NCBI GenBank assembly: GCA_036429605.1
Contig: CM071590.1
Location: 5,580,001 to 5,644,000 of the forward strand
Reading direction: 5' to 3'
DNA length: 64,000 bases
DNA from: Cladobotryum mycophilum
Taxonomy: Eukaryota; Ascomycota; Sordariomycetes; Hypocreales; Hypocreaceae
The notes under the pieces are model-generated. The model made no database searches and was not told where the DNA came from. It saw nothing but the letters and a program-made list of their open reading frames with translations. The translations under genes and the position numbers were made by a program. This document shows positions 13,975 through 26,414 of this stretch, piece after piece. Positions within the stretch are counted from its first letter, which is position 1. Each line of letters begins with the position of its first letter.

Positions 13975-14334
13975 CTCTAGGCCCCTTTCTATTTTCACCC
14001 GGGATGGTCCATGGATTGAGCTTATTGTTTTTTTTTCTTGACCCAGATTAGCCCAAGCATGATAGATGTCCAACAAGGGCAAAGGTCCACTCCCATTTCT
14101 TGCGACTGTTCAAGAGAGCGCCGCTGGGGCTAAGCCATCATGTGGGAATATCCCTACGGAGTACAGATCTGATATACCGCTCCACACCTAGCTTCAGCCT
14201 TTCGTTGCGACGGGCCGTGACCCGAGTGTTACTTATACATAACGGCCCCCTCCCATCCATCGCCACAAGATTGGAACTCTTCCTCGGATCAACCCTCAGC
14301 CAACCAACTAGTGCGTTTATGTACATTGTCACAT

Positions 14335-14355
14335 TCATCATCATCATCATCATCG
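14335..14355. repeat. (ATC)n microsatellite near the C2H2 gene
   Basis: Seven ATC/TCA units about 195 bp before the C2H2 start codon, likely inside the 5' leader. Confidence 0.9.
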
Positions 14356-14549
14356 ATCGATCAACAGCGCTTTCTGCATTTGCTATTTAAACACTACGCA
14401 TCCCAGCACACGCCAACATCCATCCTTAAAAAGAATTACTCTTCCATCCTTGGTCCTCACGAACAATCGACATTCATACCATCACGAATTGATCTCGGTG
14501 TTTCGAAACACAATACTACGAAGCTAGATTTTCTGACAGTCTGCCCCAA

Positions 14550-15491
14550 ATGGCGATGGTTACGTCTTTAATACCCTCTCACTATAACACCCAGCAAGGT
14601 GCATATCATCGATACGCTGAAGTACCACGATCACCTCCATCGCCCCCCATGGACGAATACAAGTGCTCGCTACCTTCCATCTCAAATCTTCTTGGATTGG
14701 CTGATGCTGGTTCGCCTTCAAGCGAAGCTTCTGTCCTCTCGCGGCGCAGCTCACCGCGACCTGAAGTTACCAGCCAGGCCTTGACATCTGCGCTCCGACA
14801 GTCTGTCCCAGAAGCTCAGTATGCCAAAACAGACAGCCGCCCCGGCTCATCCTACTCGAGGGCTTCACCGCAACACAGATCTTTGCCTCCGACACCACCC
14901 ATGACCACAGATGCTTCGTTTGATGGCCACTACTCGCCATCTAGCAAGGCCGGTGCTCACTTCACTTCTGCCCCGATCGGCCGCTACTATGAAACAACTC
15001 CTCCACTTGAGCAGGATCACCGCCACCAAATGACAACACATGGTGCGCCCAGGACTGCCATCCAGACTTCTGCGCAACCTCTGCCCGCGACCAATTACTA
15101 TCAACCATCCGCACAGACCATTCCTCCACTTCCAGTCTCAGGTCTTCAGTACCAGCGTTCCCTGCCACACTCTTTCCCGCCTCCTCCTGCCCCGGTTGCA
15201 GTAGCACCCTCTTCTAGCGGCTTTGTGTGGCAGCATCACCACTACCTAAATCCTTCGCACGGAGGTGCTTTCCCACCTACGCAAGACCGATATATTTGCC
15301 AGACCTGCAATAAAGCCTTTAGCCGGCCCAGCAGTCTCCGCATCCACAGCCACTCTCATACCGGAGAGAAGCCTTTCATGTGTCCTCATCACGGATGTGG
15401 CAAAGCTTTCAGCGTGCGGAGCAATATGAAGCGTCACGAAAGGGGATGCCATGGACTTGAGCTTGGCAAGAGACCCATTCTGTTCGCATGA
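14550..15491 (+). CDS. C2H2 zinc-finger transcription factor, MtfA/FlbC type
   Basis: Intron-free 313-aa protein. Two adjacent C2H2 fingers lie near the C-terminus: C250-X2-C253-X12-H266-X3-H270 with the linker HTGEKPF, then C278-X4-C283-X12-H296. The finger sequence (AFSRPSSLRIHSHSHTGEK, then GCGKAFSVRSNMKRH) matches the fungal MtfA/FlbC class. The N-terminal motif EYKCSLPSISNLLGLAD (about 36-52) resembles the conserved KCSLPSIS box I recall from MtfA. The middle is Pro/Ser/Gln-rich and probably disordered. Members act in the nucleus on conidiation, development and secondary metabolism. The start at 14550 has a good context; a second ATG two codons on could also serve. It is isolated by about 11 kb of non-coding DNA on either side, as is common for developmental regulators. 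Whether it is the orthologue of MtfA or of FlbC is unsettled. Confidence 0.8.
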   Translation: MAMVTSLIPSHYNTQQGAYHRYAEVPRSPPSPPMDEYKCSLPSISNLLGLADAGSPSSEASVLSRRSSPRPEVTSQALTSALRQSVPEAQYAKTDSRPGSSYSRASPQHRSLPPTPPMTTDASFDGHYSPSSKAGAHFTSAPIGRYYETTPPLEQDHRHQMTTHGAPRTAIQTSAQPLPATNYYQPSAQTIPPLPVSGLQYQRSLPHSFPPPPAPVAVAPSSSGFVWQHHHYLNPSHGGAFPPTQDRYICQTCNKAFSRPSSLRIHSHSHTGEKPFMCPHHGCGKAFSVRSNMKRHERGCHGLELGKRPILFA

Positions 15492-16458
15492 AGTCGCATG
15501 TGATCCTAGCAGGGTCACAGAAAGACATCACCTGTAAAAGTTTATGTACTATTCGGTGTTTTTACCATGGAGGAATTGGTGGATCATGGGGTCAAAGCGG
15601 GCGTACAATGCACCGGGTATCGAGGGTGATTGTGTTTTGTTTCCGCTTTTTGTTTGTTTAACTGATGGCATGGCGTCCTGGGGATACCACATTACTATTT
15701 TCTTTTCTTTTTTATCTTTTTTATATATACTGGAATGCGTTATGAATTGGAAATGGGACAATTCGGAGGATACACATTATGCTTAGGAAGGCTAGTTGTC
15801 ATGGACAGGAATTGGGACAAGATCTCGAAAGAGAGAAGCATTCGGGCGGCGTTTGGGAAGACTGGTTCACAACAAAATTCTATATAGAGATACCAATGCA
15901 ATATCTCGGATTTTTACTTAACGCTCTTTGACGCCAAGTTTCCTTGCTCCAGTGAAAGATTTGGGTGATGAGAGACATTTGAGATTACTAGCTAACAGAG
16001 ACGCATCATGTCATAGGCTTGGCTCGACTTGGCCGCTTCACGGAGGCGTTCCAGACCTTGGTAAGATCTGCGAGTCTTGACATCGTGGGGCTCGACGTCA
16101 AAAGTTGGTCAAAACGAGTTGTAACTTGTCCGTCGTCCAGCCAGGGATGCTCCACCGCCGGACACTTGTTCCGTGATGTGTGATGCGCCAGACTCGCCCA
16201 GAGTATAGCCGGGGTGGTTTGTCTTTGTATGGTGCAGAGCTAGGCATATTACGGTAAGATGCTTAACATGACGATCATTTGAGCATGACTCTTGTGGAGT
16301 TTGGGGAGGTGTGCAACGGTCGCTGGGAGAAGAGCGTTCTTATGACGCTAAGACAGGCGTTACATCGCCCATCGCATTTGCCGAGAAATATGTACCGAAA
16401 AAAGAGAGACATCATCTTATCTTTCACCATCTACTACTACTCTACTATTAGACTGGAG

Positions 16459-16482
16459 GGGAGAGAGAGAGAGAGAGAGAGA
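16459..16482. repeat. (GA)n microsatellite
   Basis: About 12 GA units in non-coding DNA downstream of the C2H2 gene. Confidence 0.9.
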
Positions 16483-18395
16483 CAGGAGGAGGCACAGACG
16501 TCTCCACTCGTGTATTGCCTTTTCCTGAAAGAATGCATCATAAATACATGGTTTTGTGGTTCAATGGGCATACATGGACGGGAGCTACTACTACATACTT
16601 GCACTTCTTACCTATTTACATTGGACCAATTTCTTATCTGGGCAGAGATACCGACGATGATGAAAGACGGGAGAGGGAGAGAGGACCCTGGAATTTGAGG
16701 CTTCATTACAAGGTCGTCTCATTGAAGGAAAATATTAGCGGTGTAACAAGGTACAACGCCGGCAGAGGACAAGAGAAAAACAAGGGATTACGCCAAGCCT
16801 TGGAATTAAGGCTATTATTCCCAGAGATCCAAAGTCTCCAACGGGGATCTGCACATCATATGGGGCTTAAGGCTTAACCATGCGGCGAAGAGAGTGTACG
16901 AGATGAGAAAGAACAAACAAGTTTTTGGCCCCCCATATCATATTTGTTTTTTGTTTTTGTTTTTTCGCCCGCGAAGTACAAGTCAAGTAAGAAAAAAGGG
17001 GCGAAGGGAGGAGGGCGTATGTTTGTTCCGGAAGACGCCATACCCGAACTTCCAAAGGTGAATCATGTCTTGACGCCAAGAGGGAACCCCACAGTGAAGC
17101 CTGTTTTCTTTTTTCTTTTTCTTTCCTTTTTCCTTCTTCTATTCTTTCTTTCTGTGTCTCTGGGTGGTTATGGGCTTGTGAGATGCGTTGCTTCATGGGG
17201 GCCATGTATAAGTGATGCCGTGTTAATGCTAAAATGATGGGATGGTATAAACGCCATCCATCAGCTTACACGAGTAAATTGGCGAACCGGGGGTTGGGTA
17301 GGGCACGGTGTAGACAGAAAACGTCCCGTGAGATAGAGTTTGAACAGGTTATGGGCCCGGCGCAACGCATTGTTGCTTGCTGTTTGGATTTAATGCTGAC
17401 GGGCTGGAGAAGGCCAGGTAGTATCGCTTTGGGGCTTTTGGCTGAAAGAGACACAGAAGGGCTCCTCTCACGAGCTCGTTGGTGCTACCGAAAATACTCA
17501 ACCACCCCCGGATCACGGGTGCCGAAGCAGGGCTGTACATACTTGTAGGTAGTTTGGTCACGGTGCACGAACCAGAAAACGGTTCCGCCTTTTTTTGGTG
17601 TGTCTCATAGGGCTAGGTTTTCAGAGAGAGAGGGAGGGAGAGAGAAACAAGAGTTGGGGAGAGAGTACGACTCTACTCCATACTTTTGCTTCTACCTACC
17701 TACTACCTCTACACCTTTAACTCGATGAGGTTTGATTAAGCGCGCCTTTTGCTGACGGCACTGACCTTTTTCTACTGCTGCATGTTTCAGAGAATCTTTG
17801 TTGTCTGGGAACTCTCTTACTCTCTCTCTCTGCCTTGGAAAAAAAAAAAAGGGACTAGACTGATACTGGTGAAAGCGTCTCAGCAAAGAAAGCCCTTTTA
17901 ATATGGGGGACTCCCGAATGAGGAACTGTCCCGTGCCTGAATGAAGGAATCTCTACCGACTCGCATTTCGAGGCTCGGGACGTAAATATAGAGTGCGTTT
18001 CTTGCGCCCTCGCCATATGTCTGCATGCGGTAAAAATGCAACGCAACCGCCTCTCTCCCTCCCCTCCCTCCTCCACCTCCCCCGAGCATGCCCGCAGTAG
18101 AAACGCCACGCGAGACGCCTCAAGCGGCTACGATTAGTGGAAGATTTTTCTTATGCGCGTGTGTAAAGAGTTCAAGCCACCGGCTGGCTTGCGTACTCTG
18201 TGCGCGCGTGTTGCTGTGCTGTGCTGTCTTTTGTGCTGTCTTTCGTCCTTGTCCCTTGTCCTTGTGTTTCCGGGGTGGGTCTCCCGAATACTGTCCGCAA
18301 AGGAGAGTATGTAGACACACAAAAGAGAAGAAGGGGGGCGTGCGTTTGTGTGATTTGTGCAATGATGGGTTTGGTGTTACGGGAAAACATACCGT

Positions 18396-18415
18396 CGACG
18401 ACGACGACGACGACG
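18396..18415. repeat. (GAC)n microsatellite
   Basis: Six to seven GAC/CGA units in non-coding DNA. Confidence 0.9.
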
Positions 18416-18962
18416 TAATACATGCCCTGTACGGGTTTGCATGACGAGGGGTAGTAGTTTAACATGGATGCTTCGGGGAGGGGAAGGGAACGGTTTTGGG
18501 CTTGTTGATGTGCAACAGGCTGTGCTGGTTGTGATGTGTGATAATTGATGATATGTTCCCGGGATCGACATGGATGCATACATATGCATGCATGCTCCGG
18601 AAGCATAGCCTCTTTTCTGTTCGGTTTTGCCTGCTAATACAAGGGCTAGGTATAACTAATTGATTGATCAAGACACAAAGCACCGATGTGAAACAGGTCA
18701 CCATTGGCATATTTTGACTATATTATTTATCCACTTTTTTCGTCCTCTCCTCCATAGCAAGGTCGTCACCGTTTTCGTCCACACCCCCTCTTGGCTCCCC
18801 CTCCACCCTCCTCCCTTCTTATGATCTGCACTGCCAAGTTGTATGTGCAACTTTTCACCGAGCACTCAATATAACTCGCAACGATACGGGGATAAACAAG
18901 ACCAGTTACTCAACGAGGCGCAGAAGCTTGCGTTGGACAAGATGGGAGGGAAGGGGAAAAAA

Positions 18963-18982
18963 GAGAGAGAGAGAGAGAGAGA
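18963..18982. repeat. (GA)n microsatellite
   Basis: Ten GA units in a purine-rich stretch. Confidence 0.9.
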
Positions 18983-21778
18983 AAACGCCGTCCCCGTCTT
19001 GGGCCGCGCCCATTGTCATGATTCAGGCTCGACGCTTGCCGAGTCATTTCCAATGGCCCCGACGAAGAACGAATGGACGAACCAGGGCGTGCGTTGTGTG
19101 CATTGAGCATCTATGGACAAACACAAACACAAACATGTCTAGGGGGGAAGCACATGCTAAATGACTTGGTGCGTTTGCTTTTTTTGCTTTTTTTTCTACA
19201 GGCATACCGGATGTCATGCGTCCGGGGCGTGGTTTAACGTTGTTGGTGTTTGTGTTTGTGTTTCTTGTTTGTTATTTTGTTTTTCCCGGAATAGGCTGCG
19301 GCACCCGGGTGTCAGTTGTCTCTCGTTGGGAATTGTGGGCAAATATCCTATCCCTCCCTGGAGAAATAGCAAAAGACATTCCAGAGCTATAGTAGAAGAA
19401 CACATATGTATGGAGTACAAAGTACACACATAAAACAAAACACATGGCTGAGATTCGGTGTGTGACGTGATGAACGGTGATGAGACCTACAGATGGTCGC
19501 ATGTGCCGGCACTGTATTTTGAGGGCGTCTATTTCGGTAACCGGGTTTTCCTAGATATCCGCAGAAGAAACAAGTCATCATGAAATCTCTTTTTTTGTCT
19601 TGCCTTGTCTTGTCTTGTCTGTGTCGCCCTGTTCTTGTACACACTCCGTGCACCTCCCCAATGAAACTGAGACAGCCCGCAGTGGAGGAGAGGACTGAGA
19701 CCTTTTTTCCAAGTTTTTGGGGCCAGAAAACAAAACCAAAACCAAAAAAACCAAGAGCCAAGCCCTGTTTTCTATGGAAATTTGGGGGCTGCTTCTGGTG
19801 GTTCGAAAGACTAGCTTATGTTTCTCATCCTCCGCCGCCCTCGGATCTCGCTGATGAACACAGTGAGAAAAAAGGTGTCTTGGGAGCTGAGAGAAGCAGA
19901 AGCAGAAGGAGAAGAAGAATAAGCAGTACGGATTAGTGAGCCGCAGATCCGGATATCGCCCACCTGGAACTAAAGATAAAATGAGGTAGTAGACAAAAGC
20001 AAATATTCAACAAGGCTGATGCACCCCATAGTAGATGTAGATCAGAGCAAAAGGAAAGAAACCAACAGGCACGACGGCGGGAGAACATGGGCATGGAACA
20101 ACTTGGGCGAATAACAAACAGTGGTTGCTATCCGGCACAACCTACCCCAACCCACGCATGGCCCTTGGTAATAGATATGGAGATGTAATCATATGAGATG
20201 TGCTAATTTTGTACAAAAAGGAAAACCGAAAAGTCCAGCTGAGCCTCAATGCAGCAGAACGCAGGGGATGGGGAGGAGAAGGACGACAAAGACCAACACA
20301 CAGAGGCAGGATCACGGCCATTCAACCGAGGTCCGCAATTCCGCATGGCCTAGACTAGTCGAGACTACAACTAAAAAGCAATGTCTTGTTCTAGATGATA
20401 TTCATCTTAGTCGGCTCCTTGCGGGCGCCCTGATGCACCGGCGAAGATCTTGACTCATCTCGATGCAGCCCTAAGAGGCTTTCTCCACCCGCATTTTTCT
20501 TCTTTTCTTCTTCTTCTTCTTCCAAGGCTCCCAAGGGGCCTCAAGCCCCTCTCCCCCCAAGCTTCCCCTTCCCCCACCCATACAAAATGTCACGTTGGCC
20601 AGACTGAATTGTCTGATTGATTATCGCACGGAGCCATTGAGGATTTGATGCCTAGATTTGATTGGGAATGGGGGGATTCGTGTGCCCCATCTTCGGGCCG
20701 CTGCAACTCCTCGTGGCGGTTGTGACGCTGCGCTTACTTGCGTTTGAATGATTTACGCAGCATGAGAGAGGAGATTGTGGTTGTGTGTTGCGTTGACAGT
20801 ACCTATAAAATAAAAAGATGTGTATTAAAAGCAAAAAAAAGGGTCGCTCATGTATCCTTATGGAACCCCTCCACTCCCCCATTTCCAGCTCTCACAATAC
20901 GAAGCCTTGTGTGTCTTATTTTCTAGTGCGTATGTACTCCGCACTGAGCATGTTTTTTTAGGGTAAGGATGAACATGTGAGACTGAGACTGTTCACGTAA
21001 CGTTAACACACTGACTAACAAAAACACCCACAGTCATGTTCATGTTCATGTTCAGGAACCAGAAAGGACTCCACGATCTGCAAAAAAAGAAAAAAGAAAA
21101 AAGAAAGAGATGTTTATATCCGACGGATGATTGCCTACTCCCCTTGAAAACGCCCTTTTCTCCTGACAAACACGTGCGCTGGATGCCACTAACATCAGCC
21201 CTTTTTTCTTTTCTTTCTCTCTTCTTCGGTACCAGAAATCATTACCGCATCGGTGGCAAAAAGAAGACCCCGGCGGCGTCCCGAAACCTCCCCCCAAACA
21301 TCCACTCTCCATCTCGTGTGCACTGGATACAGTACACGGGCCGGCATATAAGGCCGTTGTGGAAACGTACGATTCATGCAGCTTCTTAATAGAAATCAAA
21401 ACTATAGCCGTGTCTATTAGATGCAGACAGCAGATAGTCCCAACAGCAACAACATCTCAAATACGAGCCAATTGTTTGCACACCGTATTGCGTAATGCCT
21501 CAGACGTAATGCCCATAAACACGTGTCTGATCGAACCTCTCCTCACCATTCGGGCCATTTTCCAATCTGGAATCTGCCTTTTACCCCCTCCCAGTCCCAC
21601 GTCCCCCTCCCCCGTCTAGTCTTATCATGCTCCTCCCCCTCCCCAGAAAAGAATCTAGAAGCAGAAAGTCCTGATTCCACAATTACCCAACGTTATTCCG
21701 TTAGTGCCCGTCCCGCGTTCACCTTCCTTCCTCCCAAGATTCATCTACTGCAGCAGTAGGGAAAAAGAGATTCCTCCT

Positions 21779-21794
21779 CATCATCATCATCATC
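21779..21794. repeat. (CAT)n microsatellite
   Basis: Five CAT/TCA units, 80 bp before a (CT)n tract. Confidence 0.85.
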
Positions 21795-21869
21795 TTACAT
21801 GATATGTGAGAAAGATTATCAAACGATGGCGCTGCCGTCATCCGACAGGTCCCCTCTTTTCTCTATTCC

Positions 21870-21872
<3 letters not shown>

Positions 21873-21901
<29 letters not shown>
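21873..21901. repeat. (CT)n microsatellite
   Basis: About 14 CT units in non-coding DNA. Confidence 0.9.
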
Positions 21902-21903
<2 letters not shown>

Positions 21904-24900
21904 GTGCCATCCACCCCCTCACACAAGCCGGAAAAAAAGGGTCCGTCTTCTAAGACCTATCCCCACTGGTAGCCAATCAATAGGCTGACTTCATACATGT
22001 AATCCTCACTCAAACATAGGTCATGAGGTCCGTGAACAAACCAGTCTCCACGCAAACCCTCTCTCAAGTGTTCCAGAACCAGAGGAGGGCGTATCAGCCG
22101 AACAAGGCTTTCGTCCCAGAGAGGAGCCAAGCTTCCAACAAATCGCCCATGCTGCTCCCGAAGCCAAGGTCGCGGATCCTGATGACCCGTGGGGTTTCAG
22201 GGAAGGGCAATTGCGTTAGCGCCCTTGGGGGTCGAACCTATCCCCTCTCCAATTTCACTGGGTTCATCACTCCCCCTTGTCATGTCTCTGCCCAGCCCTG
22301 TCCTGCCCCCTCGCCCCTGGTCCCCCTCTTGACAGGAATGCAAATACCTCAGGCAGGGAAAGCGTGTGCGAACCTAGGGATGAAACCACGCAAGAACAGA
22401 GAGAGACAAACATCTCATACCAAAGCCCAAGCCTCAAACACATATTTGGAAACACAAATTTCCTACTCTGTATAGAGACAAAAAGAGACAAGATGCGCCT
22501 TTGAATCTATCCACCCCTGGTGTCCTGTGCTCACAGGGAGAGACAAAGACAAGACCCCATCGTGGACAGGGCGGAGACACACAGTCCGCGCATTAGTGCA
22601 CATCAATGCATCTTTGATCAACGCCCCCCTTACACCGCACTGACCGAGGAACGTCGAGAGGTCTCCGCCCTCCTTGTACGCCGGCTAACCTTCCCCGGCA
22701 ACAGACAAACAAATAAAAATAAAATAAAAATTCGCCATCAAAGCCTTGTCAGAAAAGGTTCAAGGCTTATACACATACACAAAACGCTGGGACCGCCTTC
22801 TTCCCCCTCCCCGCCCCAGGAAAAGTATCCATGACTATGCGTGATTTGCCTGAATCTTCCTCTCACTCACCTTGAACAAGTGACAGCTTCTTTGTGGCGC
22901 CAGCGTTTTTCTAAACGCCCTTCGGTGCAAGGGGAGGGGGCAGGGCAAAAGTCAGAGAGGGAAAGGAAGGGGAGAAAAAAACGTGGAAGCCATGTCAGAT
23001 AGACAAGGACTTGGCCGCCGGCCAAGGGTGTTGTGTGTCGGGAATCGGGGAACGGGCTTTATGAACAAAGAAAAAGAAAAGAAAAGAGAGGTCAAATGAT
23101 TTGCCCGCTGCCAAGGAGTTGCGTTCTTCCTATTTTTTTTCTTTCTTCTTCTCTCCTTCTTGTCACGATGATCAGCGCGCCTCCCACTTTTGAATCGTTA
23201 GAGGGTTCCTTTTTTTGCTTGGCGATAATTTTTGTGGGATATTGTTCCCGGTGGGATATCTTGGAATGTTGGCAAGGATGACGGCGGATATCGCTCATGT
23301 ATGATTTACTTATACCAGATATGAAGTTGATTAAATCAAATATCCTGCCGATATGAGGTAAGAATAAAATCATGATCAACAGGAATGTGATAGGTGTAAT
23401 ACGTAACTTCTCATCTACCTTAATCTATTTGCCCCTCCCCCCTCGCTCTCGCCTCCCTCAACTTAGAAACTCGTATCTCAGAGGGCCTGTGCATGTATGT
23501 ACTCTCAGGCATTACGTTTGGTCTAGTGCTACAAGAAAATATCGAAACTACACGTATCCAATCTCTGGGCGCTGTGGAGGGAAGGGGAGGGGTCAAAGAG
23601 TTGTGTGCCCAGCTGAGATTCAAGTCACGCCCTCCTTGCAGCATTGGCAAAGGACATGGCCGCGCGATCCCCGCTTATGGGAAGGGGGTGGATATCAGGG
23701 CGAAAACCTTGACAGGTAACGGATAAGCTTCCCAGAAGGGGGTAAGATGATGAGCGAGGAGAGGGGTTCTTCCCAGGCCTCCTAGTGAAGATTTACATTT
23801 GCGTGGGTCTGCTGAGAGGGGAGGGGTGGGAGTTCATCTATCGCGTGGTTTCTCAAGAGCTTGCTTTGTCGGGAGCAACTCGGCCGTGAGGAGTCTGGGG
23901 TAAGTTCTTTTTTGTTAGTTATGGATGGCTCTCGACTACTTCTTTGAGATGAACAGTGTAGATCATGACTCATGATGTTTACCAGGATATGCGTATGTTG
24001 GCATCATCGATACTGTGACAAGGGAGAGCTTGAGTGTGTGTGGTGTTGGTTGTTGGTTGAGCAAGTTTTGTTGATGAACTTTGTATGAGGGTTACGAATC
24101 CCCCGGTGCTGATAAATCAAGCGAAAGCTGTTGGTTGTCGATTTATCAGGAACATTGAACTTCGTCAACCCGATTCTTCCTCGTTATCTCTTTTTGCCGA
24201 AGAGCCATTTTTCTGAAAGTTCCCGGTGCAGAAGTGGAGGGTATTCACCCGGCCTCTCACTCTCTCACCCAACAAGATTCAACGACCAACAACCATCATG
24301 GCCTTTGGCCCATCGACTGCTATATTTGTCATTTCGAGCTGAAACCATTGAAACAATAGTTTCCTTACTGTGGAGTTTTCTTGTCTCTCGGTTAATCATC
24401 ACCAGGGGTTTTGGGAATTTGTACGAGAGAAGAAAAAAACACAGTTACAGTTGGTTGTTCGGCAAACAGGTTTCCTTGGAAGCGGAGCAAAGTTGCAGAG
24501 TTTTTTCTCAGACAATATTGTGGAGAGAAGCGGCAACCGGCAGCAACTCCAACGTCACTTTATACTCTACACTGCAGGAAGATGAGACATCGGGATGGAA
24601 TCACGTCTTTCCATTTTTAGATGGTGAAGCGGAATGTGACTTTGGTGGTATCTGGCGATGAAGGGCGTATGATGTCTATGAACAGTGCTGTATATAATCA
24701 AAGGGCGTGGAAATCGTATGACTTTCCGGGAACTTGAACGCACGTGAAAACATTTTAGGCATGATTTCTGTGGTATTGAATACTTTGATCCGATCAGAAA
24801 CGGCCTGTCCAGTATTGTTTGTCATAGTATGCTGAATACAGCATTGCGATGATACCACTGACATCTTCCACGTAGGACCAGACAACCGTTTGGGTAGCCA

Positions 24901-25757
24901 TCGGTGATGAATTACGGTTGATTATTAAGTTAAAAAGTCATAGGAATGAAACATCGCAATTTCTATGCCACTACCCGAATTAGATGCCTTTAGCAATCAA
25001 GCCAGATGTCTTACTAACAAGTGTTTGCATCCCGCAACTTCTAATCTTAATGCGGCCATCTTTATCTTCTGTCGTTTTCTACCAGTTGAAACGACCCTTT
25101 ATGGTTGTAAGATTAGATATCATACTGATAGAGATAATGAATGAGAAAAGCTTGAGAGGTTGCATGAAACAATAGCTGTTTAATCTTACGAATGGCTTAG
25201 CTGACATCTGCCTGTAAAAAGTGAATAAATTGAGATAACATAGTTCTCTACCTTGTATGTCTAGTTTCCGTATGGGCTTTTGTTAGTAATGGAAGCTGAA
25301 AACATATCGTCAACTCTTGACGTCTGGGTTAAGCTGAGTGCCTAGTGGCATGGTTGAATCAAGGGATATTTGACAATTTTCCTTAGCCAAGTTGTGTAGC
25401 AGGCTGGGTTGATAGATGCATACTGAATATTTTGAGAGAGCTTTCTAGATTCTAATTATGGGGCTATATTTATGTTATGCCCTTTGGTTAGTTCTTACTA
25501 CTTGTCTTCTGCTTTCTTAGTTTGCGTTCCTTCCTGTGCCGTAGTGTTCGGTGATTGCTTAAGTGTATCTTCATTCTATGTTAAAAAAAATTTGTCCTAT
25601 GATCTATGTTATTCTTTGGAAGAAGTCCAGACTGGCGCAGTTATCGCTTGATTCTCCATTCGGTTATCTTTATAATAGAGCGTTTGACTTTGTCTATTGT
25701 TCTGGGCACTTTTCCATCACTGAGTTGAATCTGGTAGCCGCTAAGAACATTAATGAC

Positions 25758-26224
25758 TCAGACAGATGAACATGGATTGTGGTATTCACTTACAGGATGT
25801 TTTGAGAATAGTCTTTTCCACTCACTCCCTGACCAAAACGACACAGGTTCTGCTGTTCGATTAAAGATGCATGTATTGACATGTGAGTCAAATCCACAAA
25901 CATCTAAATGACGCCGGCAATAAACTATTGGCACCACCAGAAGCATTGCACCGGCATCACGGAAGAGATCTCTCATTATTTGCGAAGCTTTCCTATCCAA
26001 GGATGTGATGGTTCTTGGTAATACCCACTGTCTAGGCAACATTTTTCTTAGCTAGATGAATGATTGTGCCGCACTACATTTACAACGAACTCCGAAACCG
26101 CATTCTGCGCACCTAAAGCTAATATCACAGGTATAAACAAGCCTAGAACCTTTTGAACCGCCTCTAACAAAGGTATTGGAACATCTACTAAGACATAGAG
26201 CGACTGGGGTTGCGGCTGTGCCAT
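25758..26224 (-). other. Weak minus-strand ORF pair, possible unrecognised gene
   Basis: Two adjacent ORFs just downstream of the NLR-like gene on the same strand. The first (26224-26048, 58 aa from MAQPQPQSLYVLVDVP) contains a hydrophobic stretch (VLGLFIPVILAL) that could span a membrane. The second (26042-25758, 94 aa) ends at a sequence reading GTAAGT, a good donor, so it could be an internal exon. I could not build a full splice model and do not recognise a family. It may equally be chance coding potential. Confidence 0.2.
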
Positions 26225-26414
26225 GACTGACAGCCCAAACACAGAGAGTCCAACATATATCGAGAAAAAAGTATTAATGTACTATGCAGAGAGGAAGTAG
26301 CTTCGGAAACCGATATCAAGTCATCAACGGCCCCCATTCTTTAATAACAGGCAATTTTGTTATATGAAAGAAAAAGGGATAAAGACTACGATCTCGAAGT
26401 TATCAATTTTTTGG

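Larger units (their letters stand above)
3410..14549. other. 11.1-kb gene-poor region upstream of the C2H2 regulator
   Basis: No ORF here shows a recognisable domain, codon pattern or plausible splice chain. The longest, 4405-4839 (144 aa), has no family features. The 3' half probably includes the promoter and long 5' leader of the C2H2 gene at 14550; the 5' end holds the promoter of the acr-2-like gene. Contains pyrimidine tracts and several microsatellites listed separately. Base composition is ordinary, not AT-rich, so this is not a RIP-degraded transposon block. It could carry non-coding transcripts, which sequence alone cannot show. Confidence 0.6.
15492..26414. other. 10.9-kb gene-poor region downstream of the C2H2 regulator
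   Basis: No convincing gene. ORFs here are short, overlap on both strands, and often read through CT- or GA-rich low-complexity DNA (for example 24131-24661, 176 aa, without family features). Five microsatellites are listed separately. The last 1.7 kb (about 24.7-26.4 kb) is somewhat more AT-rich and holds the weak minus-strand ORFs noted below. The region is probably intergenic, with possible untranslated or non-coding transcripts. Confidence 0.6.

Noticed and set aside
24131..24661. 176-aa plus-strand ORF in the gene-poor region
   Set aside because: No family features, and three overlapping ORFs in other frames look equally likely.
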